Shown here one piece after another: positions 1 to 6,613 of a DNA stretch of 8,102 bases. The DNA comes from Acidobacteriota bacterium. Its GTDB lineage: Bacteria; Acidobacteriota; Terriglobia; Terriglobales; Acidobacteriaceae. Made by a program: the position numbers and the translations under genes. The stretch lies in NCBI GenBank assembly GCA_021780415.1, contig JAJXYW010000020.1, positions 1 through 8,102 of the forward strand. Reading direction: 5' to 3'. Under the pieces are notes generated by a model that saw only the letters and a list, made by a program, of their open reading frames with translations, had not been told where the DNA came from and made no database searches. Position 1 is the first letter of the stretch. Each line of letters begins with the position of its first letter.

Positions 1-768
1 GAGGCGCTGGGGTTCAAGCACTACATTGCGGGCGATGAGTACAAGTATGGCGGCGGCGATGCCACGCTGCGCGAGTTGATGATCGATCGCATCTATGACA
101 CGTTCATCGATGAGGAAGAGCTGCGGATCTGCGACGACACGACGGAGAAGATTACGAACTCGCTGGAGACGCGGGCGTATTCTTCGCGGGAGTTTATTGC
201 CGAGATGGGCAAGTATCTGGTGGACAACAAGCGGACGCCGAAGGATGGGGAGAACGACTCGATTGTGCTGGCCTGCTATGAGAAGGATGTGCCGATCTTC
301 TGCCCGGCGTTCTCGGATTGCTCGGCGGGGTTTGGGCTGGTGGCGCATCAGCATGCGCGGCGTGGGAAGCCGGTGGTGTCGATTGATTCGGCCAAGGATT
401 TTTATGAGCTGACGCAGTTGAAGATTGCGAATCCGACGACCGGGTTGCTGATGATCGGCGGCGGTGTTCCGAAGAACTTTGCGCAGGATATTGTGGTGGC
501 CGCGGATGTGCTCGGGGTCGAGGCGTCGATGCACAAGTATGCGATTCAGATTACGGTTGCGGACGCGCGGGATGGTGCGCTGTCGGGGTCGACGCTGAAG
601 GAGGCGTCGAGCTGGGGCAAGGTGGACCTGACGTATGAGCAGATGGTCTACGCCGAGGCTACGATTGCGTTTCCGCTGATTGCCGGGTATGCGTTCCACA
701 AGGATGCGTATAAGGCACGGACGGGAAAGAAGTTCGCGCAGGTGCTGCTGGAGGCCGTCACTGCGTAA
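1..768 (+). CDS. Deoxyhypusine synthase-like protein (5' end outside window)
   Basis: The frame is open from base 1 to the TAA at 766-768. The 255 visible residues are the C-terminal two-thirds of a family usually about 320-370 residues long. Deoxyhypusine synthase (DHS) family enzymes use NAD to cleave spermidine or putrescine-type donors and move an aminobutyl group through an enzyme-lysine imine. The catalytic motif SWGK is present, with the lysine at fragment residue 207, and aligns without gaps to human DHS E323/W327/K329 (here E201, W205, K207). Two human spermidine-site residues appear replaced: H288 by N159 (in GGGVPKNF) and D316 by L194. Bacteria lack eIF5A, and bacterial members of the family are thought to make homospermidine-type or related polyamines, so a role in polyamine metabolism is more likely than protein modification. 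The exact product cannot be read from the sequence. The gene ends in front of a strong terminator, so it is transcriptionally separate from what follows. Confidence 0.9.
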   Translation, partial: EALGFKHYIAGDEYKYGGGDATLRELMIDRIYDTFIDEEELRICDDTTEKITNSLETRAYSSREFIAEMGKYLVDNKRTPKDGENDSIVLACYEKDVPIFCPAFSDCSAGFGLVAHQHARRGKPVVSIDSAKDFYELTQLKIANPTTGLLMIGGGVPKNFAQDIVVAADVLGVEASMHKYAIQITVADARDGALSGSTLKEASSWGKVDLTYEQMVYAEATIAFPLIAGYAFHKDAYKARTGKKFAQVLLEAVTA

Positions 769-805
769 CGGCTGAGTGCAGAGGATAGAGTATAGAGCGA
801 AGAGG

Positions 806-838
806 ACGGCGGAGCTTGCGGGCTTCGCCGTTTTGCTT
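806..838 (+). terminator. Rho-independent terminator after the DHS-like gene
   Basis: A 10-bp stem (806-815 ACGGCGGAGC against 822-831 GCTTCGCCGT, with one G-U pair) closes a 6-nt loop and is followed directly by a T-rich tail (TTTTGCTT). It lies 38 bases after the DHS-like stop codon and is oriented to stop transcription of that gene before the MgtE-N gene at 905. Confidence 0.8.
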
Positions 839-904
839 GGGGGTGGGGGCGCATAGTTGGGTACGGTGCGGGGATGTGGGGGATGAGTTAGTTTAGGGGT
901 AGAG

Positions 905-2188
905 ATGACGGAGTTGCAGATCAATGCGGGGAGTGTGTCCACGAGCGTGTCGGCGCTGATGGGGCGGACGGTGCTGGGGCCGGATGGGAAGGCGCTGGGA
1001 CGGGTGAAGGAGTTGGCGGTGGATGTGTCTGCGGACCAGACGCATGTGGCGGCGCTGGTATTGCAGGAGGGTTTTGGGAGCAAGGGGATGAAGAGGCTGC
1101 TGCCGGTGGTGGAGATGGCGTGGCCGGTGTCGAATGAGGCGGCACTGCGGGCGAAGGGGATGCCGGCAAGCTATAAGGAGCACCATGATTATCTTCTGCT
1201 GGATTATGACTTGCTGGACCAGCAGATTATCGACGTGGATGGGCGCAAGGTGGTGCGGGTAAACGACGTGAACCTGATGTGGGAGCCGGGCGCGAATGCG
1301 GGGGAGACGGCGGGGCTGAGAATTGAAGAGGTGGAGGTGGGCAACCGCGGGGCGATGCGGCGGCTGTTCAAGGGGCTGCCGGTGGCGGCGGTGGATGGGC
1401 TGGTGGGACGGCTGACGCCGCGGGTGATTCCGTGGTCCTGCGTGGATTTGATTGAGCGCGATCCGGCGCGGCGGGTGCGGTTGAAGATTGGGCAGGAACG
1501 GCTGGCGAAGCTGCATCCTTCGGATATTGCGGACATTCTGGAAGACCTGGCGCCGTCGGAGCGGGAGGCGGTGTTTTCGAGCTTGCCGGAGGAGACGGCG
1601 GCGGAGACGCTGGAGGAGTTCGAGCCGAGGATGCAAAAGGCGCTGCTGCAGGGGTTGGACTCGGAGCGTGCGGCGGACATTCTGGAGGAGATGGATCCGG
1701 GGGCGGCGGCGGATGCGCTGGCGGAGTTGTCGGAGGAGGAGTCCGAGGCGATTCTGGAGGAGATGGCGCCGGAGGAGCGGCAGGATGTGGAGGAGTTGCT
1801 GGAGTTCTCGGCAGACTCTGCTGCGGGACGGATGACGACGGACTATGTGGGCGTCTCGAAGGACGCGACGGTGGCGGATGCTGTGCAGGCGCTGCGGGAC
1901 TTCGATGGCGATCCGGATACGATTACGGAGATTTACCTGCTGGGCGAGGAGGAGAAGCTGGCCGGCGTGGTGATGCTGCCGAGACTGTTGCTGGCAACGC
2001 CGGACACCAAGCTGGCGACGCTCTCAGAGGGGCACAACGTTCGGTGCACACTGGACTCGAGCGATAAGCATGTGGCGGAGTTGTTCGATAAATATAATCT
2101 GCGCTCGCTGCCGGTGGTGGATCATCATGGACGGATCGCCGGGGCGATTCATGCGGAGCAGGTGATTGCGCAGCTTCGCGAAGGGTAA
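905..2188 (+). CDS. Soluble PRC-barrel/MgtE-N/CBS domain protein (Mg2+-sensor-like, no membrane pore)
   Basis: This is a 427-residue soluble protein; AGGGG at 895-899 lies 5 nt before the ATG. Residues about 17-75 form a PRC-barrel-like unit (LMGRTVLGPDGKALGRV) and about 104-160 a second one (LLDQQIIDVDGRKVVRVNDV). Residues about 203-300 are the acidic, leucine-rich helical repeats of an MgtE N-terminal domain (LHPSDIADILEDLAP and onwards). The linker FSADSAAGRMTTDYV at 301-315 is the characteristic MgtE junction into a CBS pair (about 309-370 and 372-425). In true MgtE channels this N-CBS unit binds Mg2+ and closes the pore. Here the protein stops after the CBS pair, and no hydrophobic segment is present, so it cannot transport by itself. 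It probably senses Mg2+ or a nucleotide and acts on a partner, possibly the Nramp-like protein at 3772; that partnership is inference. The glycosyltransferase starts 26 nt downstream. Confidence 0.88.
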   Translation: MTELQINAGSVSTSVSALMGRTVLGPDGKALGRVKELAVDVSADQTHVAALVLQEGFGSKGMKRLLPVVEMAWPVSNEAALRAKGMPASYKEHHDYLLLDYDLLDQQIIDVDGRKVVRVNDVNLMWEPGANAGETAGLRIEEVEVGNRGAMRRLFKGLPVAAVDGLVGRLTPRVIPWSCVDLIERDPARRVRLKIGQERLAKLHPSDIADILEDLAPSEREAVFSSLPEETAAETLEEFEPRMQKALLQGLDSERAADILEEMDPGAAADALAELSEEESEAILEEMAPEERQDVEELLEFSADSAAGRMTTDYVGVSKDATVADAVQALRDFDGDPDTITEIYLLGEEEKLAGVVMLPRLLLATPDTKLATLSEGHNVRCTLDSSDKHVAELFDKYNLRSLPVVDHHGRIAGAIHAEQVIAQLREG

Positions 2189-2200
2189 AGAGCAGGGATA

Positions 2201-2206
2201 GAGGAG
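2201..2206 (+). promoter_or_regulatory. Ribosome binding site that decides the 2215 start
   Basis: GAGGAG at 2201-2206 is only 2 nt from the first GTG (2209) but 8 nt from the second in-frame GTG (2215). The spacing favours 2215, which gives the common N-terminus MKILYVG. Confidence 0.6.
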
Positions 2207-2214
2207 CGGTGGCG

Positions 2215-3243
2215 GTGAAGATTCTGTATGTGGGGCAGCAGTCTCCGAATGACTCCGCGCTGTACCGGCTGTGGGCGCTGGAGCGGCTGGGGCATACGGT
2301 GGTGGGGATGGATTCGTTGGAGTATGTGCCGCAGGGTGAGTTGCTGCGGAAGGTGGTGCATCGGGCGCAGATGGGGCCGTGGGTGGTGCGGCTGAATCGA
2401 GAGATTCTGGCGGCGGCGGAGAGAGAACGGCCGCAGGTTTTCTGGGCGGATAAGCTGCTGGGACTGTGGCCGAAGACGCTGGATAAGCTGCGTGCGATGG
2501 GCGTTGCGACGGTGAGTTACATGATCGACAACGCGTTTGGGCCGCGGAAGGATCCGGGGTGGCGGCTGTATATGAAGTGCATTCCGCACTTCGATCTGCA
2601 TGTGGTGCAGCGGGATAAAAATATTACGGATTATATGCAGCGCGGGGCTCGGGATGTGATCAAGATTCAGACCGCGTATGAGCCTACGATTCACTTTCCG
2701 GTGGAGGGGGAGTGGAGTGATCGGGACAGGGACCGCGGGGTTTCGTTTATAGGGACTTCATATGATGACCGGCCGGAGTTTTTGACGCGGCTGTGGAGAG
2801 AGTGCGGGTTTCCGGTGGTGATCTCGGGGGACCGGATGTGGACGGTGCGGCTGGATGCGGAGGCTGCGAAGGCGCTGTATACGGGCGGCGAGTTGTATGG
2901 GAAGGATTATCGCGAGGCGGTTTGGCGGTCGAAGATTAATCTGAGTTTTATTACGCACTCGAACCAGGATGAGTTTGTGCATAAGAGCTTTGAGATTGCG
3001 GGATGTGGGGGATTTCTGCTGGCGGAGCGGTCAGAGGGACATCTGGCGCGCTTCGTCGAGGATGAAGAGGCGGTGTTCTTTACGGGGTTCGATGAGTGCG
3101 CGGAGAAGATCCGGAGGTATCTGCCGGATGAGGCGGCGCGGGAACGGATTGCGAAGGCGGGAAGGGCGCGGGCGGTGAGGGATGGGTACAGCAATGATGC
3201 ACAGGTGGCGAAGATTGTGGAGCGGCTTGCTAGACTCAAATGA
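2215..3243 (+). CDS. CgeB-like glycosyltransferase
   Basis: The product has 342 residues from GTG 2215; starting at GTG 2209 would add two. The N-terminus MKILYVGQQ is a Rossmann beta-strand typical of GT-B glycosyltransferases. The C-terminal quarter carries the CgeB / group-1 signature: HKSFEIAGCGGFLLAERSEG, then an acidic turn and VFFTGFDECAEKIRRYLPDE, ending in AGRARAVRDGYS. In this fold the EIAGCGG segment, with its glutamate, contacts the nucleotide-sugar donor. No signal peptide or membrane segment is visible, so it should act in the cytoplasm, on an unknown acceptor. CgeB was named from a Bacillus spore-maturation protein, but homologues are widespread in non-sporulating bacteria, where they glycosylate surface polymers or proteins. 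It follows the MgtE-N gene by 26 nt and is probably co-transcribed with it. No other sugar-pathway genes are nearby, so the substrate stays open. Confidence 0.82.
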   Translation: MKILYVGQQSPNDSALYRLWALERLGHTVVGMDSLEYVPQGELLRKVVHRAQMGPWVVRLNREILAAAERERPQVFWADKLLGLWPKTLDKLRAMGVATVSYMIDNAFGPRKDPGWRLYMKCIPHFDLHVVQRDKNITDYMQRGARDVIKIQTAYEPTIHFPVEGEWSDRDRDRGVSFIGTSYDDRPEFLTRLWRECGFPVVISGDRMWTVRLDAEAAKALYTGGELYGKDYREAVWRSKINLSFITHSNQDEFVHKSFEIAGCGGFLLAERSEGHLARFVEDEEAVFFTGFDECAEKIRRYLPDEAARERIAKAGRARAVRDGYSNDAQVAKIVERLARLK

Positions 3244-3278
3244 CAGCTCAGTCTTAGGTCTTGAAAGGTATTAGATCG

Positions 3279-3692
3279 ATGTCAACTGAAAATATTGGTT
3301 TTCAGAAGGCAATAGCCTATCTGGAGAAGCGCGGTTGGGAAGTCCAAGATGTATCTAAATTCGGCAACGAACACGGCGGTTATGACCTTCTAATAAAACG
3401 AGAGTCAGAAGTCTTTCGCGTTGAAGTGAAAAGCACGAGGGGCGAATACAAGGGTATTCCAGACTTGTGCGGAACCGAAATTGGGCACGATGGATTACTG
3501 ATTGCACATTTTCTCCTTGTTGTCTTTATCCCGGAAGGTCTCCCCGAAAAATTCGCACTAATCCCTCGAGATGCTTTTCCTGCTAAAGCCTTTCAACCGA
3601 AACTCGGATATAGCATCGATTCGGCACACAAGAACGCGAGTTTTATCCGCCCCTTTCTCAAAGCCATGGATGAATTCGATGCCCACGAGTGA
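3279..3692 (+). CDS. Small PD-(D/E)XK nuclease-fold protein, DUF3883-like
   Basis: The product has 137 residues from the ATG at 3279, which has AAAGG at 3264-3268 ten nt upstream. An in-frame TTG at 3261 would add six residues but has no ribosome site. The core reads GWEVQDVS (19-26), GGYDLLI (33-39) and VFRVEVKST (45-53). D36, E49 and K51 fit the D...ExK active site of restriction-endonuclease-like folds, with a spacing like the DUF3883 / Mrr-type domains found in restriction and anti-phage proteins. The protein is a stand-alone catalytic domain with no helicase, methyltransferase or ATPase partner in the window. Its base composition is unlike its neighbours: about 45-48% GC in two hand-counted 60-base lines, AAA/ATA/TTT-rich codons, and no G-over-C skew. 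This points to horizontal acquisition. Whether it cuts DNA, and in what context, cannot be told from sequence. Confidence 0.7.
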   Translation: MSTENIGFQKAIAYLEKRGWEVQDVSKFGNEHGGYDLLIKRESEVFRVEVKSTRGEYKGIPDLCGTEIGHDGLLIAHFLLVVFIPEGLPEKFALIPRDAFPAKAFQPKLGYSIDSAHKNASFIRPFLKAMDEFDAHE

Positions 3693-3771
3693 GAGTCTGA
3701 TCGTTCTCGGGTTAGTCTGGGAAGGATAGCCGGTTCGGACCAGTTGGCGATTTCGATGGGGCGGTGACGAT

Positions 3772-5055
3772 GTGAGTTTTCTGAAGCGCTACAAGGTCAG
3801 CATCATTATGTTTTTTGCGGTGCTGGGGCCGGGGTTTATTACGGCCAATGTGGATAACGATGCGGGTGGGATTCTTACGTACTCGCAGGCGGGTGCGCAG
3901 TATGGATACCACCTGCTGTGGACGATGATTCCGATTACGCTGGCGCTGATTGTGGTGCAGGAGATGTGCGCCCGCATGGGCGTGGTGACGGGCAAGGGCC
4001 TGAGCGATTTGATCCGCGAGGAGTTCGGGCTGCGGATGACGTTTGTGCTGATGGTGCTGCTGGTGATTGTGAACTTCGGCAATGTGATTGCGGAGTTCTC
4101 GGGGATTGCGGGGTCGCTGCAACTATTTCATGTGAGCAAGTATGCGAGCGTGCCGCTGTGCGCGCTGGCGGTGTGGGCGCTGGTGGTTAAGGGCGACTAC
4201 AAGAGCGTGGAGAAGATCTTTCTGATTGCCAGCGTGTTTTACGTTTGCTACATTGCGGCGGGCGTGCTGGCGCAGCCGGACTGGCATGCGGCGATGATTG
4301 AGACGGTGAAGCTGCCGGGGCGCGCGATCTGGAGAGACCACAACTATGTGTACATGGTGGTGGGCGTGGTGGGAACGACGATTGCGCCGTGGATGCAGTT
4401 CTATTTGCAGTCGTCGGTGGTGGAGAAGGGGATTACGGTGAAGCAGTATCCGGCGTCGCGGCTGGATGTGATTGTGGGATCGTTCTTCACGGATATTGTG
4501 GCGTGGTTCATTATCGTGGCGTGCGCGGCGACGTTGTATCGAGCGGGGATGCGGAACATCAACATTCCGTCGGATGCGGCGCAGGCGATGCGACCGCTGG
4601 CCGGGGACTTCGCTTACATTCTGTTTGCGGCGGGGCTGTTCAACGCGAGCTTTTTTGCGGCGAGCGTGCTGCCGATTTCGACGGCGTACAGCGTGTGCGA
4701 GGGGTTGGGGTTTGAGAGCGGGGTGGATAAGAAGTTCAGCCAGGCTCCGTTCTTTTACTGGCTGTATACGCTGCTGATTGCTGCGGGAGCGGCGGTGGTG
4801 CTGATCCCGAACTTTCCGCTGGTGACGATGACGATTTTGTCGCAGGTGCTGAATGGGGTACTGCTGCCGTTTGTGCTGTACTTCATGCTGAAACTGGTGA
4901 ATAACAAGGCGCTGATGGGCAAGCATACGAACTCGCACTGGTTCAATGTGGTGGCGTGGGCGACGACGGCGATTGTGGTGGGGCTGACGGTGGTCATGGT
5001 GTGGCAGCAGTTGCACCAGGTGGTGGGCGCACCGGCGACAGGTGCGGGGAGTTAG
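3772..5055 (+). CDS. Nramp-family divalent metal transporter, NRMT-like (probable Mg2+)
   Basis: This is a 427-residue integral membrane protein with about 11 hydrophobic segments, as in the LeuT-fold Nramp/SLC11 family. Family marks are GPGFITAN (19-26), QAGAQYGYHLLW (39-50) and ARMGVVTGKGLSDL (67-80). The first-helix metal motif, normally DPGN, reads DAGG (30-33): the aspartate is kept and the asparagine is glycine. The sixth-helix motif, normally MPHN, reads APWM (205-208): the methionine ligand that selects for transition metals is alanine. Loss of the Asn and Met ligands is what I recall of the NRMT branch, whose members move hydrated Mg2+ (and Mn2+) and discriminate less against Mg2+ than classical Nramps. 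Mg2+ uptake is therefore the better guess than Mn2+/Fe2+. Start is GTG 3772; the overlapping ATG at 3770 is out of frame, and the ribosome site is weak (GGGG at 3758-3761). The MgtE-type sensor at 905 is on the same strand. Confidence 0.88.
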   Translation: MSFLKRYKVSIIMFFAVLGPGFITANVDNDAGGILTYSQAGAQYGYHLLWTMIPITLALIVVQEMCARMGVVTGKGLSDLIREEFGLRMTFVLMVLLVIVNFGNVIAEFSGIAGSLQLFHVSKYASVPLCALAVWALVVKGDYKSVEKIFLIASVFYVCYIAAGVLAQPDWHAAMIETVKLPGRAIWRDHNYVYMVVGVVGTTIAPWMQFYLQSSVVEKGITVKQYPASRLDVIVGSFFTDIVAWFIIVACAATLYRAGMRNINIPSDAAQAMRPLAGDFAYILFAAGLFNASFFAASVLPISTAYSVCEGLGFESGVDKKFSQAPFFYWLYTLLIAAGAAVVLIPNFPLVTMTILSQVLNGVLLPFVLYFMLKLVNNKALMGKHTNSHWFNVVAWATTAIVVGLTVVMVWQQLHQVVGAPATGAGS

Positions 5056-5080
5056 GCGCCGGAGTAGAAGCTGGTGCGGA

Positions 5081-5111
5081 GAAGCAGATTCCTCCGCTGC
5101 GGAATGACAAC
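5081..5111 (+). repeat. Dispersed intergenic repeat, copy A1
   Basis: The copy begins GAAGCAGATTCCTC and continues CGCTGCGGAATGACA. It matches the copy at 7911-7942 (GAAGCAGGTTCCTCGCTGCG then GTCGGAATGACA) except for one substitution and a few missing bases in the middle. It lies in non-coding DNA just after the Nramp-like gene. Such repeats are scattered between genes in many Acidobacteriota; the function is unknown. Confidence 0.6.
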
Positions 5112-5134
5112 CAGAAAAGCGGCTGCAGCTATAA

Positions 5135-5163
5135 GGGGTTCTTCACTTCGTTCAGGATGTTGG
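5135..5163 (+). repeat. Dispersed intergenic repeat, diverged copy A2
   Basis: The segment GGTTCTTCACTTCGTTCAGG followed by ATGTTGG aligns with the GGTTCCTCGCTGCGGTCGG-AATGACA of the copy at 7911 with several transitions. It sits 24 bases after copy A1 in the same orientation. It is more diverged, so the call is weaker. Confidence 0.4.
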
Positions 5164-5182
5164 CGTGAAGAGCAATGGGCGG

Positions 5183-5650
5183 CTAGAGGAGTTTGCCGTC
5201 GGCGAGGTCGCGGATGAGGGTGAGGTCGGCGGCTAGGAAGTCGTAGTCGGGGAGACGGGTGATGGGGCTCCAGAGCATCTGTTCGAAGATGGCGATGCGG
5301 TTGACGGGCTCGCCGGTGTAGCCGCGGACAAGGAAGAACTCGATCTCGATGGCGCCGCCGTTGCGGTAGTTGTGGTGGATGGTGGTGACGCTGTCGCCGA
5401 TGGTGGCGGTGATGTCGAGTTCTTCGGAGAGCTCGCGGGCGAGGGCTTGCTCGGAGGTTTCGCCGGGCTCGATTTTGCCGCCTGGGAACTCCCACTTGAG
5501 GCCCATGGGCTGGCTGGCGCTGCGCTGGCAGATGAAGATTTCGCGGTCGGGGGCTTCGCCGCGGAGGATCAGAGCGGCTACGACGCGGCGGAGAGGCTTG
5601 GCGGCAGGGGTCGCGCGTGGTTCGTTGAGTTTGCGGATCGGGTCTTTCAC
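5183..5650 (-). CDS. Nudix hydrolase, MutT/NudG-like (deoxy)nucleoside triphosphate pyrophosphatase
   Basis: The product has 155 residues. The Nudix box matches Gx5Ex7REUxEE in full: G58, E64, then RELSEE at 72-77, with D79 where many members have glycine. Together with the preceding WEFPGGKIEPGE (53-64) this is the MutT/NudG/8-oxo-dGTPase type of box. The glutamates of REXXEE bind the Mg2+ or Mn2+ that activates water to split NTPs into NMP and pyrophosphate. Likely substrates are oxidised or methylated (d)NTPs, giving a pool-sanitising role in the cytoplasm. The length is slightly above the E. coli MutT size because of a basic N-terminal extension of about 20 residues. The start is inferred as GTG at 5650, preceded by AGAGAG; the frame is open further upstream but has no homologous-looking residues there. 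It lies 86 bases downstream of the HAD phosphatase on the same strand, so the two may share a transcript. Confidence 0.88.
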   Translation of the reverse strand: MKDPIRKLNEPRATPAAKPLRRVVAALILRGEAPDREIFICQRSASQPMGLKWEFPGGKIEPGETSEQALARELSEELDITATIGDSVTTIHHNYRNGGAIEIEFFLVRGYTGEPVNRIAIFEQMLWSPITRLPDYDFLAADLTLIRDLADGKLL

Positions 5651-5736
5651 GTCTCTCTGATCAGTGTAGACGCATGAAGGGGGCAGTGGTCTACGCGGAG
5701 CGGGCGATGGCTGGCGGTGAGAGAAGCAACGGCAGG

Positions 5737-6495
5737 TCAGGGGGTGACGGAGGCGGGGTAGTAGACGGGCCAGGCCTGGGCTGCGGCGTGGGTGAGGAGG
5801 CCGGTGGAGGGGTTGACGGGGAAGGCGCCGGTGATGGCATTCTGGGTGCGCGCGATGGAGAGCATGGCGGCGTCGTGGATGGAGTTGCCGAAGACGGCGT
5901 CGGGGGCGTTGATGCCGGTGGTGATGCCGACGCGGCGGAGAGCTTCGACTTTGCCTTCGTCGGTGGGGACGTGGATGATGCGGTCGGTGATGATGCCGTT
6001 GGCATCGATTTCGACGCGAGCGGCGAGGACGTGGTTGGAGGGGATGTTGAAGCGGCGGACGCCTTCTTCGATGACCCAGTCGTTGGTGGAGGAGACGGCC
6101 CAGATGTCGCAGCCGTTGTGCTGGAGCTCGGAGATGAGGACGGCTAGCTCGGGGAAGATGTTGGGCTCGATGTAGTCGCGGAAGAAGGTGGCGGCGGCGT
6201 GGCGGAGGGCTTCGACGGAGAGGCCGCGGTAGACCTGGACCATCTCGCCGCAGATGTCGAGCTCGGAGACGGTGCCGCGCTTGTAGCCTTCGTAGCGGGC
6301 GTTGAGCCAGGAGATCTGGTCGGGGGAGATGAGCTTGGTGTCGATGGACCAGTGCATGAAGGCGGAGCCGGCGTCGCCGGACCAGAGGGTGCCGTCGCAG
6401 TCGAATATGGCGATGCGGGGGGAGAGGGAGTGGACGCGGGCGTGGAAGTCGGGGGTGGTGAGGAGTTGGGGTGCGGGGGTGTTGCGATCGGTCAA
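5737..6495 (-). CDS. HAD-superfamily phosphatase (subfamily IB, phosphoserine-phosphatase-like)
   Basis: The product has 252 residues with all four HAD motifs in order: motif I FDCDGTLW (nucleophile D32, acid/base D34), motif II AVSSTND (133-139), motif III lysine K182 in TDEGK, and motif IV FGNSIHDAAML (202-212, D208). The helical cap between motifs I and II (about 45-115) is the C1 type seen in phosphoserine phosphatase and its relatives. It should remove phosphate from a small metabolite through an aspartyl-phosphate; the substrate is not evident. The TTG start at 6495 is chosen because GGAG (6506-6503) sits 7 nt upstream. An in-frame TTG at 6528 would add 11 residues but lacks a ribosome site. 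The gene is the first of a probable two-gene minus-strand unit with the Nudix gene and diverges from the LarA-like gene. Confidence 0.85.
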   Translation of the reverse strand: MTDRNTPAPQLLTTPDFHARVHSLSPRIAIFDCDGTLWSGDAGSAFMHWSIDTKLISPDQISWLNARYEGYKRGTVSELDICGEMVQVYRGLSVEALRHAAATFFRDYIEPNIFPELAVLISELQHNGCDIWAVSSTNDWVIEEGVRRFNIPSNHVLAARVEIDANGIITDRIIHVPTDEGKVEALRRVGITTGINAPDAVFGNSIHDAAMLSIARTQNAITGAFPVNPSTGLLTHAAAQAWPVYYPASVTP

Positions 6496-6613
6496 AGGGG
6501 TGCTCCGTGCGGTGTGCCGCAGATACAAGGATAGCGGCTGGCGATGGAGAGGTCATCTGAACGGAGCAGGTGGTTGGCGGTATTCTAGCTAGGACTGGAA
6601 GGATGCGAGGATT
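6496..6613. promoter_or_regulatory. Divergent promoter region between HAD and LarA-like genes
   Basis: These 118 bases lie between two divergent starts, so promoters for both directions should be here. A weak plus-strand candidate is CTGAAC (6557-6562), an 18-nt spacer and TATTCT (6581-6586), placing the start of transcription shortly before the LarA-like ATG. The minus-strand ribosome site GGAG is at 6506-6503. No operator-like palindrome is evident. Confidence 0.3.

Larger units (their letters stand above)
5056..5182. other. Convergent intergenic gap between Nramp-like and Nudix genes
   Basis: These 127 bases separate two convergent genes. They hold two degenerate copies of a dispersed repeat (5081-5111 and 5135-5163) and an 8-bp palindrome GCTGCAGC at 5122-5129. 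I see no convincing stem with a T-tract on either strand, so termination here may depend on Rho or on the repeats. Confidence 0.5.

Noticed and set aside
769..904. M-box or other Mg2+ riboswitch in front of the MgtE-N gene
   Set aside because: Considered because of the magnesium theme, but the 136 bases consist of a terminator of the previous gene and G-runs; I could not recognise the M-box core or a second terminator/antiterminator pair.
893..1636. Long minus-strand open frame opposite the MgtE-N/CBS gene
   Set aside because: It is a shadow of a GC-rich gene with an Arg/His/Pro-rich translation and no motif.
4123..5016. Long minus-strand open frame opposite the Nramp-like gene
   Set aside because: Its product is a low-complexity His/Arg/Gln-rich sequence, the typical antisense shadow of a G-rich coding strand, while the plus frame has clear Nramp motifs.
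5656..5694. Inverted repeat GTAGAC...GTCTAC upstream of the Nudix start, considered as an operator or hairpin
   Set aside because: The arms are only 6 bp with a 17-nt spacer and do not extend; this is expected by chance in DNA of this length.
5651..6556. Upstream extension of the Nudix reading frame into the HAD gene region, as a possible 457-residue fusion protein
   Set aside because: The extra residues are arginine/proline/histidine-rich shadow sequence antisense-register to the HAD gene, with no domain features; the HAD frame on the same strand explains this DNA.
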